NCBI GenBank assembly: GCA_035548175.1
Contig: DASZTO010000010.1
Span: 1 to 64,000, forward strand
Direction of reading: 5' to 3'
Source of the DNA: CALCHA01 sp035548175
GTDB lineage: Bacteria > Planctomycetota > Phycisphaerae > WQYP01
DNA length: 64,000 bases
In this document: piece by piece, positions 25,825 to 33,742 of the stretch
How positions within the stretch are numbered: position 1 is the stretch's first letter
Layout: each line of letters opens with the position of its first letter
Notes under the pieces: model-generated
The model's input: only the letters and a program-made list of their open reading frames with translations
What the model was told of the DNA's origin: nothing
Database searches by the model: none
Made by a program: the position numbers and the translations under genes

Positions 25825-27111
25825 TTACTTGAGACCCATATGGATATGCGGCCCCTTGGCGTGGGCCTGGGTCTCGCGCTCGAGTTCATCGGGTGGCGGC
25901 GGGCCGAGCTCGCGTTTGGCGAAGGGGTCGTCCTGATCGTCGGAGTCATCGATTTGCGGCGGGTCGTCGGGAGCTTTGGCGCCGTACTCGGAGGCATGGA
26001 CGCGCCACCAGTCGAAGAATTTCAGGACGGGGCGGGCGTCGTTATCGTTGTCGGTTTTCCAGGCGTAGCTGTTATCGTCGGAGGGGGAGAGGTCGAAGGT
26101 TTCGAGGTCGAGGGCGAGGATGGTGCAGAGCGCGCCGATGGCGCTGGTGCGGTTGGTGGCCATGGTGTGGTTGCCTTCGGAGCGGCCGCGGACGTCGCCG
26201 AGTGCATCGCGGGCGAGCAGGGGGATGGCCTGCTTGAGTTTGTAGGTTTCGGCGAGGCGATGGAGGGAAGTGTCGTCGTCGTCGGTGGGTTTTTTGAGGC
26301 GTTGGGCGATGACGGCGTTGATGTGGTCGGCGACGAGCGGCGAGTGCATGTGGCGCAGGAGGAGCAGCGCGAGTTCCTGATCGTCGGAGTCGTCATCCTC
26401 TGCGGGGACCTCGATGGGATCGTGATCGGGGAAGGGGATTTTGAGGGTGGGCTGGTCGTCGGGGGAATCGGCGTTTTCATCCGGGGGGATGGCGCGGCGC
26501 CAGAGCAGGTTGACGATTTCGGGGGTGGGCGTGCGGTCCCAGGCAGCGGCCATGGCGGCATCGCGAACCCAGGACTGGCGGGCGGCGAGGAGGCGGGCGA
26601 GGGTCCAGTCGGCGAAGGGGCCGGGGAGTTTTCCGAGCGCGGCGATGCCTGCGATGCGCTGGGCGGGGTCGGTGCTGAAGGCCTTGGCGAGGATGGGGGC
26701 GTTTTTGTTGGAGAGACCCCAATCGAGGAGTGCTGGGCGTTTGTCGGCGGGCGCGGCCATGGCCTGAGCGGTCCACTGGGCGAGGGCGGCTTCGGTAGCG
26801 AGCAGTCCATCGACGCGCTGGCGTGCTTCTTCGTCGGTGACCATGCCCAGTGCGCGGATTTGGTCGGCGAGCTCGTGCTGGAGGTCGTCGATGGCGGCCT
26901 GGGTCTGGGCGCGGAGTTTGAGCTGCTGGCGGAGGAGTTCTCCGATGCGCGCGGCGGCATGCTGGCGCTGGGAGAAGTCTTCGGAGGAGAGGTCATGGAC
27001 GGCGGCGGCCATGTCGGGGGGGACCGGTTGGGTGGCGGGGCTTTGCGCGCGGGCGGCAGCGGCGCAGAGAGTAGCGGTGATCGCTGCCCAGAACATCGGG
27101 CGGGTGTCCAT
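25825..27111 (-). CDS. HEAT-like exported protein paralogue B, 428 aa
   Basis: The start at 27111 gives a signal peptide (MDTRPMFWAAITATLCAAAARA). The body is helical and repeat-like, with DPAQRIAGIAALGKLPGPFADWTLARLL and acidic stretches around residues 225-240 and the C-terminus. Shared order of motifs with 23827-25278 shows an ancient duplication. It lacks the lipobox cysteine of paralogue A, so it is probably a free periplasmic form. Confidence 0.7.
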   Translation of the reverse strand: MDTRPMFWAAITATLCAAAARAQSPATQPVPPDMAAAVHDLSSEDFSQRQHAAARIGELLRQQLKLRAQTQAAIDDLQHELADQIRALGMVTDEEARQRVDGLLATEAALAQWTAQAMAAPADKRPALLDWGLSNKNAPILAKAFSTDPAQRIAGIAALGKLPGPFADWTLARLLAARQSWVRDAAMAAAWDRTPTPEIVNLLWRRAIPPDENADSPDDQPTLKIPFPDHDPIEVPAEDDDSDDQELALLLLRHMHSPLVADHINAVIAQRLKKPTDDDDTSLHRLAETYKLKQAIPLLARDALGDVRGRSEGNHTMATNRTSAIGALCTILALDLETFDLSPSDDNSYAWKTDNDNDARPVLKFFDWWRVHASEYGAKAPDDPPQIDDSDDQDDPFAKRELGPPPPDELERETQAHAKGPHIHMGLK

Positions 27112-27292
27112 GCCACAGGCTCCTGATTTGTGATGAGTGTCACGGTACTCTTCGGTCAGCGTGCAGGTCAAATAACAGGAATCCTGGAACGGGAAAGCGA
27201 GCATGCTTGCTCGGCGTGGACGCGCGGGGGCTCTGCGGCATCGGGGTTGCTCTGGGGGTGGGGATCGGGCATTGCGTCGCAGAGAAAGCGGT

Positions 27293-28177
27293 ATGTTGAC
27301 GTTTACGCTGGTTCGGGCTGGTTCGGTGGCGCTGCCCGCGGCGCGGCGGCGGGCGGTGCTGGTGACGGGGGCGTCGGGGAATATCGGGCGGTCGTTTGCG
27401 CGGCGGGCGGGGGGCAAGTATGCGCTGACGTTGATGGTGCATTCGGAGGGGCATCGGCGGGAGCTGGAGGGGTTTGGGGAGGTGGTGGTGGCGGATTTGG
27501 GGGACCTGGAGGGGCTTTCCCGGCTGTGTGCCGATCGGGGGATCGATACGGTGTTGCATTTGGCGGGGGAAGCGTCGCCGTCGGGGGTGTGGTCGGACAT
27601 TTTGAAGGACAACATCGTGGGGACGTACAACATGATGGCGGCGGCGAAGCGCGCGGGGTGCCGGCGGGTGGTGTACGCGTCCTCGATTCACGCGGTGTCG
27701 GGGCATCCGAAGGATGTGTCGGTGAAGACGACGGATCCGGTGAATCCGGGGGACCTGTATGGGGTGTCGAAATGTTTCGGGGAGGCGTTGGGGAGGTACA
27801 TGGCGACGCAGGAGGGGCTGTCGGTGATTGCGTTGCGGATCGGGGGGTTTCAGCCGGCGGACAAGGCGCGGGAGGATGCGGGGCTGTCGATGCTGGATGC
27901 GTTTGTATCGGAGGAGGATTTGCAGCAGTTGATGGAGCGGTGCATAGACGACACCTCGCTGCAGTTCGGGTTATTTCATGGGCTGTCGGGGAATCGGTTC
28001 AACCGGCTGGATATTTCCGATGCGCGGGAGCTGCTGGGCTATGCGCCGGTGCATGACACGACGGAGCTGCATCCGGCGGTGGCGCCGCTGCGGCTGCGGG
28101 AGAAGGTGGTGGCGCACAATCTGTCGGACGAGGCGAGCGGGTACGAGTCGGGGACGCGGGAAGAGGAGCGGCGATGA
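27293..28177 (+). CDS. extended SDR family NAD-dependent epimerase/dehydratase, 294 aa
   Basis: A Rossmann fold with GASGNIG near residue 25 binds NAD(P). The catalytic YxxxK is at YGVSK, preceded by an SSIHAV segment in the position of the catalytic Ser. This is the pattern of extended short-chain dehydrogenases such as uronate dehydrogenases and nucleotide-sugar epimerases; the substrate cannot be decided. The start ATG at 27293 follows AGAGAAAG. It diverges from the HEAT-like gene starting at 27111. Confidence 0.85.
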   Translation: MLTFTLVRAGSVALPAARRRAVLVTGASGNIGRSFARRAGGKYALTLMVHSEGHRRELEGFGEVVVADLGDLEGLSRLCADRGIDTVLHLAGEASPSGVWSDILKDNIVGTYNMMAAAKRAGCRRVVYASSIHAVSGHPKDVSVKTTDPVNPGDLYGVSKCFGEALGRYMATQEGLSVIALRIGGFQPADKAREDAGLSMLDAFVSEEDLQQLMERCIDDTSLQFGLFHGLSGNRFNRLDISDARELLGYAPVHDTTELHPAVAPLRLREKVVAHNLSDEASGYESGTREEERR

Positions 28178-28237
28178 GATTGGCCGCGGGTTGTTTTGCC
28201 TGTGCGGATAGGTGTTGTGCTTGATAAGGAGACAGTG

Positions 28238-28390
28238 ATGAAAGAAAAGAAGGGTACGAAGAAAGCGGTAGTCGAGAAGCGCGTGGCGAACGCAGCGGAT
28301 TTCGGCAAGAAGACGACGCCGGTGCGCGAGCGGATGGCGAAGGAGATCAAGGAGACGCCGCCGGAGGAGCGTTTGAAGCGCGGGCGTTGA
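28238..28390 (+). CDS. small basic hypothetical protein, 50 aa
   Basis: AAGGAG (28226-28231) lies six bases before the ATG. The product is half charged residues (MKEKKGTKKAVVEKRV and EETPPEERLKRGR-like text) and has no hydrophobic core, so it is probably disordered or nucleic-acid-binding. The strong ribosome site is the main evidence that it is real. No family is recognised. Confidence 0.6.
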   Translation: MKEKKGTKKAVVEKRVANAADFGKKTTPVRERMAKEIKETPPEERLKRGR

Positions 28391-28493
28391 GGGCATCCGG
28401 GGTGTAGAGGTGTGCATCGGGGGGCGGGTGCGCGGCGCCGGGGGAGCCGTCCGGTCGGCGGTGAGCGTGGAGCGGCGGTACCGATTTTTGTGC

Positions 28494-28946
28494 TTATGCG
28501 GCGTCGAGGTGGAGCTCGACGGGGGTGGTATTGGTGAGGTCGTCGGAGGCGGGTTTTGTGAAGACGAATCCGAAGCGGGAGTAGAAGGCGCGCCATTCGG
28601 GGCACCAGCCGGGGATATCGGCCTGGAGGGTGCGGATGGAGAGGGAGCGGGCGTGATCGAGGATAGCGTGCATGAGTTTGGAACCGAGTCCATGGCCACG
28701 GAAGGAGGGGAGGACGACGAAGTGGTCGATGTGGAGGGCGCCCTTTTCGGCGGGCGAAGCGAGGTAGGCGAGGGCGGCGCATGCGGCGGGCTGGTTGTCG
28801 ATGGCGGCCAGGAACAGGGCGCCCTGGAGGCCGGCGTAGCGCGGGAGGTTGTCGAAGATGGGGGCGAGGGTGAACGTGGCGGGGGTGAGGGCGGCGACTT
28901 CTTCGGCGGAGAGCTGGCGGATGCGAACGGCGGTGTCGGCGGGCAT
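28494..28946 (-). CDS. GNAT family acetyltransferase, 150 aa
   Basis: Has the GNAT core: IDHFVVLPSFRGHGLGSKLMHAILDHA, matching the acetyl-CoA-binding motif (R/Q-x-x-G-x-G/A), and a C-terminal FYSRFGFVF motif. The acceptor is unknown. It lies 56 bp downstream of dsbD on the same strand, so it may be co-transcribed with it. Confidence 0.85.
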   Translation of the reverse strand: MPADTAVRIRQLSAEEVAALTPATFTLAPIFDNLPRYAGLQGALFLAAIDNQPAACAALAYLASPAEKGALHIDHFVVLPSFRGHGLGSKLMHAILDHARSLSIRTLQADIPGWCPEWRAFYSRFGFVFTKPASDDLTNTTPVELHLDAA

Positions 28947-29002
28947 GGGCGCTCCTTCTTGATGCAGAAGATTGTAGCGCCGGCGGGACGGGGGGGTGAA
29001 GA

Positions 29003-30946
29003 TCAGCGGGCGCGGCGGAGTTCGTCGACGACGCGGGCGCGGGTGTAGCCATCGCGCAGGACGACCGGGGCGAGGGGCTGGTTGGGAGAGAAGATCGCCA
29101 GGACGGGGATGGACTTTCCGCCGAGCTTGGCGTTGAGGGCGGAGGCGGGGGGATTGTCGCGGCTGAGGTCGGCTTTGAGCAGGAGGGCGTTGCTGGCGGC
29201 GAATTGGGAGCGGACGTCGGTGCTGGAGAGGACGAAGGCTTCGAGGGCGTGGCAATTGATGCACCAGTTGGCGGTCCAGTCGACGACGACGGGGCGTCCG
29301 GATTGGAGGCCGGCGTCGAGGGCTTGGACGGAGAAGGGTTGCCAGACATTGGCGTCGGGGGCGTAGACGGCGCGGGCGCCGACGACCCAGAGGCCGGCGC
29401 CCAGGGCCGCGCCGACGATCAGCGCGGCGGTGCGGATGGACCAGATTCTGGCGGATGACATCGAGAGGGTGGGAATCTGTCCCCAGGCCCAGCAGACCAG
29501 TCCGACGACGACGGCGGCGAGCATCGCCCAGGGCCAGAGCGCGACGTTTGGCAGGAGGGTGATGAGGTACACCGCGACGCCGAGCATGACGATGCCGAGG
29601 GCTTGCTTGAGCAGTTCGGACCAGCGGCCGGCGCGGGGGACTTTGGCCAGGAGCTTCGGGAAAGCGGCGAGGATGAGGTAGGGGAGGCTCATGCCGGCGC
29701 CGACCCATCCGAGGGCGAGGGCGGTGACCCACATGGGGCGTCCGAAGGCCCAGGCGAGGACGCCGCCGAGGTAGGGGGCGGAGCAGGGGGTGGCGAGGAG
29801 GGTGGCCATGAGGCCGTTGGTGAAGGAAGCGAGGTGGGCGCTGCGGGCATGCGGGGCGCGGTAATCGCGGGTGATGGCGGGGTCGTTGGCAGGGGCGGAG
29901 GAGCCGATACGGTAGATGGCCTGCGGGGGGTTGATGGTCCAGACGCCGAGCATGGAGAGGGCGAGGGCGACGACGAGGAGGGCCATGGCGAGGAGGAAGG
30001 CGGGGGACTGGAACTGCTGGCCGTAGAAGAGACCGAAGGCTTTGAGGACGACGGCGAGGGCGATGAAGAGGGTGATGACGCCGGCGGAGAAGGAGAGGCC
30101 GTGGAGGAGCGCGAGGCGGCGGTCGCCGTGGGCTTGTTGGACGAGGCCGAGGACTTTGAGGGGGATGACCGGGAGGACGCAGGGCATGATGTTGAGGATG
30201 GCGCCGCCGACGAGACCGAGGAGGATGAGCCAGGTGATGGAGTAAGATTGCTCCTGGGCGTTTCCGGGGTGATAGGCGCGTGCGTCGATGAGGGCGAGCT
30301 GGTGGGCATCGGAGGGGGCGCCGAGCGCGGGTGGGGTGTCGGCGACGGGTCCGGGGGTGGCTGGGGAGGGGGCGGCGGGGGCGGAGGCATAGGGCTGCTG
30401 GTTGGCGGCGGCGATCAGGGTGTGATCGGTTTGCTCCGCGGCGGCGCCGGCGGCCGCGATCGTGAGCGGGATCTTGACGACGGTCGTGTCCGGCGGCAAA
30501 CACATCTTGTCGGTGCAGGCTTGCGATTGCACCGAGACTTCCAGCGTCCGCGCGCCCAGCGCTGCATCGGAGGCGACGGTCAGCGGAACCTTCAGATAGA
30601 CCGTTCCGCGATAGGCGGCGATCGTCGGCGGCCCCGGAAGACCGGCGGGCACCGGCAATTCCGCCGCGACGGGGAATTGCGGCCGGCCGAACGTGAGGCC
30701 GGCGGCGGGCGCGATCGAGACGGTGGTGGGGATCAGCGAGGGATCATGCGGGGCGGCGCTTTGGATGTGGTACTCGGGATCGATGGCGAGTTGGAGGATG
30801 ATCTCGGCGGAGGCGCCGCGCGGAACGGGCGTCGTGCTGACGATGCCGCGGATGGAGACCGGGCCGTCATCGGCGCGGGCGGCGCGCGGAAGTGCGATGA
30901 GGGCGAGCAGGCAGAGCGAGGCGCATAGAAACCAGCGTGTGGCCAT
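29003..30946 (-). CDS. dsbD: thiol:disulfide interchange protein DsbD, 647 aa
   Basis: Moves reducing power from cytoplasmic thioredoxin to periplasmic substrates. Domain order is standard: a signal peptide (1-25), an N-terminal alpha domain with the cysteine pair C144/C149 (ACTDKMC), a membrane core of about eight helices containing C256 (MPCVLPV) and C388 (ATPCSAP), and a C-terminal thioredoxin domain with WCINC (C562/C565). All catalytic cysteines are present. The length is slightly above the usual 560-600 because of a Pro/Ala-rich linker after the alpha domain. Confidence 0.93.
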   Translation of the reverse strand: MATRWFLCASLCLLALIALPRAARADDGPVSIRGIVSTTPVPRGASAEIILQLAIDPEYHIQSAAPHDPSLIPTTVSIAPAAGLTFGRPQFPVAAELPVPAGLPGPPTIAAYRGTVYLKVPLTVASDAALGARTLEVSVQSQACTDKMCLPPDTTVVKIPLTIAAAGAAAEQTDHTLIAAANQQPYASAPAAPSPATPGPVADTPPALGAPSDAHQLALIDARAYHPGNAQEQSYSITWLILLGLVGGAILNIMPCVLPVIPLKVLGLVQQAHGDRRLALLHGLSFSAGVITLFIALAVVLKAFGLFYGQQFQSPAFLLAMALLVVALALSMLGVWTINPPQAIYRIGSSAPANDPAITRDYRAPHARSAHLASFTNGLMATLLATPCSAPYLGGVLAWAFGRPMWVTALALGWVGAGMSLPYLILAAFPKLLAKVPRAGRWSELLKQALGIVMLGVAVYLITLLPNVALWPWAMLAAVVVGLVCWAWGQIPTLSMSSARIWSIRTAALIVGAALGAGLWVVGARAVYAPDANVWQPFSVQALDAGLQSGRPVVVDWTANWCINCHALEAFVLSSTDVRSQFAASNALLLKADLSRDNPPASALNAKLGGKSIPVLAIFSPNQPLAPVVLRDGYTRARVVDELRRAR

Positions 30947-31107
30947 AGGGCGTCCGGGAAGAAATCATCATCGAGGGTGTTGATGCCACTGATGATAGCG
31001 GGGTTACGGCCATTTTGCCCGGTGGCGGGCGTGGGTGGGAGGCGTTGTCGCCGCGCGGAAGGGGCTATTGACCCACGCTGGGCTGATCGATAGGCTGGAC
31101 CGCTCAA

Positions 31108-31198
31108 GGAGAGATGGCCGAGCGGCTGAAGGCGTCGGTTTGCTAAACCGATGTACGGGTTACAACCTGTACCACGGGTTCGAATCCCGTTCTCTCCG
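31108..31198 (+). tRNA. tRNA-Ser(GCT)
   Basis: A 7-bp acceptor stem GGAGAGA/TCTCTCC closes the cloverleaf. The anticodon stem TCGGT/ACCGA holds a loop with anticodon GCT at 31142-31144. A long variable arm (class II) and the T-arm GGTTCGAATCC are present. Discriminator base G at 31198 is usual for Ser. CCA is not encoded. The gene is followed by an integrase remnant, so its 3' end is a likely attachment site. Confidence 0.96.
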
Positions 31199-31425
31199 CT
31201 TTCTCGCGGCTGCACGTTGTAGGTGCTGATGGATGCGAAGGTTACAGAAGCCCACCAATTTCAAAATCCGATTTCCCCCCTTTTTCCCCCGCATCGCATG
31301 GACACGATTGGCAGTTAACGAGACCGGTGGCACCACCAAATGGGCGACGATAGTCCCGATCATTGTCACTGCGAAGAGCGCGACGTTGGTCTGCAGGGCG
31401 GTGTGGATATACACATTTGGGAACA

Positions 31426-31435
31426 CGTTCTCTCC
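31426..31435. repeat. 10-bp copy of the tRNA-Ser 3' end
   Basis: CGTTCTCTCC repeats bases 31188-31197 of the tRNA gene exactly, 238 bp further on, between the tRNA and the integrase. It could be an attachment-site remnant; ten bases may also be chance. Confidence 0.25.
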
Positions 31436-31459
31436 TTTTCTAAGAAGTTCGGGCGAGTC

Positions 31460-32601
31460 CTAGAGGACAAGCTTTGCCATAAAGGCTTGGGAATCGTTTT
31501 CGCTCAAGCGGTAGTAAACTGCCCCCATTGAGCGATCGGCCGTATGGCCCAGCCACGCGTCCACGACCCTTTGAGGAATATTGGAATTGATGGCCGCCGT
31601 TTCGAAGCCGTGGCGGAAAGAGTGAATAACGAAGCCATCCTTGGAGCGGCCAACGGGAAGACCGGCAGCAGCCGCAATGCGTTTGGCATCCTCGTTGAGG
31701 TGCTTGGTGTTGATTACGTGGTTGCCATCAGGGTACTTGCGGCTGGCGGTTGCGCAGAAAAGTGGGCGGGCTGGATCCAATTTACGCGTGCGCAGATGCG
31801 CTTTGAGGAAGGGGTGGAGTCGAGGGTGAATGGGGACCTTCCGAACGGGGCGGATCCGAGTCATTTTGGCTTTCAAGCTCTGAACACGAATCCAATTATT
31901 TGCGAGATCGACATCACCGAAGCGAAGAAGCTGAAGTTCACCCGATCTCATGCCCGTAAAAGCCAGCACGTAAAAAATTGTCCTGAGTCGCTTTGGGGCT
32001 GCCTCCAGCAAGGCGTTGATCGCAGAAGGTGGCGGTGCGTATTTCGGCTGAAATGCGGGCTTCGCGAGGCGCACATCCTGCAGCGGATTGTGCGGAATCC
32101 ATTTTTTGCGGACCGCCCACCGCAAGAACGCCGTAATGATCATCATGGCTGTATACGTCGTTTTCGGATGTAAGGGCAGGGACCGTCGGGCAAGATTCAA
32201 CTTGCTACGATGTTGACGATAAGCCGTGAGAAATGCTTCATCAAGTTGCTGAACGTAGCCGACATTCCATCAGAGGCGAAGGCAAGCAGCGTGTTCAGCT
32301 CGCCGCGGTATTTCTGAGCGGATTTCTGCGCGAGGCCTTCGATTTCTTTGGCGGCGAGGAATTCCGCGATCGCTTGGTCGAGTGTGACTTTCGCCTGCGC
32401 CACAGCAAGCGTGCCGGATTCCAACTGCGCTTCGAGCGTCTTTGCTTTTTGGACGGCGGCTTCGCGGCGGCGCGTACCCAGAGATTTGGTCAGATGCTGA
32501 CCGTTCTTTCGAAAGGGAGCGACATAGGTTCCTTTTTTTCCTTCGGGTCGAGCACGGACCAGGTAAAGTTCAATTGGCCAAGATTGTTCGTTTTTGATCA
32601 T
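31460..32601 (-). pseudogene. tyrosine recombinase (phage-type integrase), broken by a frameshift
   Basis: Two frames together give one full integrase of about 380 aa. The first part (from 32601) carries the N-terminal and core-binding domains (ALVLRARP..., AIAEFLAAKEIEGLA). The second part holds the catalytic residues: Arg in GMRSGEL, HxxR in HSFRHGF, a His in LGHT, and the Tyr in YYRLS. The frames join near 32265-32268, where one base appears missing: past that point the second frame reads VGYVQQLDEAFLTAYRQHRS, which suits the family. It lies next to tRNA-Ser, the usual target of such enzymes. A sequencing error is possible. Confidence 0.85.
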
Positions 32602-32700
32602 TGCCAGGGGGCTCCATTAAAAAGTTGCAAGAGGACGGGTATCCGCAGGAAGCGGATTCCGTCGGAGCGTTTGGTAAAGGTGTCCGCGAGATAGCCGAGG

Positions 32701-32725
32701 CGATCCAGCGAAAGATGCTGGATCG
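32701..32725. repeat. 9-bp perfect inverted repeat
   Basis: CGATCCAGC and GCTGGATCG flank a 7-nt loop, in the scrap between the integrase and the IS256 remnant. It could be an insertion-sequence end or a terminator. Confidence 0.4.
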
Positions 32726-32757
32726 TCCCGCGCCAAGCAGGCGGGCTAAGGTCTTAA

Positions 32758-33291
32758 TCCTACAACGCCAGCCTGCAGGACCGGGGACTTCATGGCGTGG
32801 AGCTGATCATCTCGGACGATCACGCGGGCCTCAAGGCCGCACGCACCGCACGCTTCGCCGGGGTGCTCTGGCAACGCTGCCAGTTCCACCTCCAGCAGAA
32901 CGCCCAGGCTTATGTGCCAAAGCAGGCCATGAAAAAGCAGGTGGCCGCCGACCTCAAGAGCATCTTCACCGCGCCTGACAAGCCCGAGGCCCTGCGGCTC
33001 TTGAACCTGGCGGTCAAACGCTATGAACACGAGGCGCCCAGGCTGGCCCAGTGGATGGAACACAACGTGCCCGAGGGGCTCACCGTGCTGGACCGCCCCG
33101 CACACCAGCGGCAAAGGCTGCGCACCACCAACATGCTGGAAAGGACCAATAAGGAGATTCTCCGCCGCACCCGCGTGGCCACGTTGTTCCCCAACGAACA
33201 ATCCCTGCTCCGGCTGGTCAGCGCCGTGCTCGTCGAAATCGATGAGGAATGGACCACTGGAAAAGTTTACCTGAACATGGAGAGCCCCTGA
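32758..33291 (+). pseudogene. IS256-family transposase, 3' fragment
   Basis: Encodes the C-terminal half of a Mutator/IS256 transposase: LHGVELIISDDHAGL with the second catalytic Asp, WQRCQFHLQQNAQAYVP, and the catalytic Glu in TTNMLERTNKEI, ending in KVYLNMESP. The N-terminal half with the first Asp is absent and an in-frame stop at 32755-32757 cuts it off. No terminal inverted repeats are visible, so the element is dead. Confidence 0.85.
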
Positions 33292-33309
33292 CCCGCTGAT
33301 GACAAGTGA

Positions 33310-33678
33310 ATCGATTTACAGAAAAAAAGTTGCTTTATCCAGGACAAGACGCGCCTCGCCGACACGGTGGCCCGCGTCTACGCCGCTCCACAACGAGACC
33401 TGCGCGTGGTGGCGGCCGAGCCGCTCTCGGGGGGACGGGAAGTTCAGGCCTTCTTCTCCACCTGCGCCGCGGCCCCCGCCGAGCAGGTGCCTGTGTGGTA
33501 CGCCATGCGCACGGTGGCCAACAACACGCGCGAGGATGGAGAGGAGTTTTTGAACGAGGCGGCGGCGTTGCCGGTGCAGACGCACGTGCAGGTGTTTCCG
33601 CTGGAGCGAATCAATGAGGCGCTGCAGGCGTTGAAAAACGATGCGATCCGGGGGGCGGCGGTCGTCGAGATGCCGTAG
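33310..33678 (+). pseudogene. chimeric remnant: transposase end fused to alcohol dehydrogenase end
   Basis: One open frame joins two unrelated pieces. The part before about 33510 (RDLRVVAAEPLSGGREVQAFFST...PAEQVPVWYAMR) resembles the core of IS701/IS4-like DDE transposases. The part from 33511 (ANNTREDGEEFLNEAAALP...VQVFPLERINEALQALKNDAIRGAAVVEMP) is the typical C-terminus of zinc-dependent alcohol dehydrogenases. Neither piece is complete. Recombination or insertion debris is the simplest explanation. Confidence 0.65.
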
Positions 33679-33742
33679 AGATTCCCGCGACCGAAGGCGG
33701 GCGGTCATGGTGCAGAGACGAGCGAGAGCGGCCAACATCGCT

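Noticed and set aside
23743..27126. Long plus-strand frames opposite the HEAT-like genes
   Set aside because: Valine/Gly/Glu-rich antisense products with no signals; the minus-strand products have signal peptides and repeats.
31160..31426. 88-codon minus-strand frame beside tRNA-Ser
   Set aside because: It overlaps the tRNA, whose sequence it translates, and has no motif.
32601..32978. Plus-strand frame leading into the IS256 remnant
   Set aside because: It is out of frame with the transposase and its second half mistranslates it.
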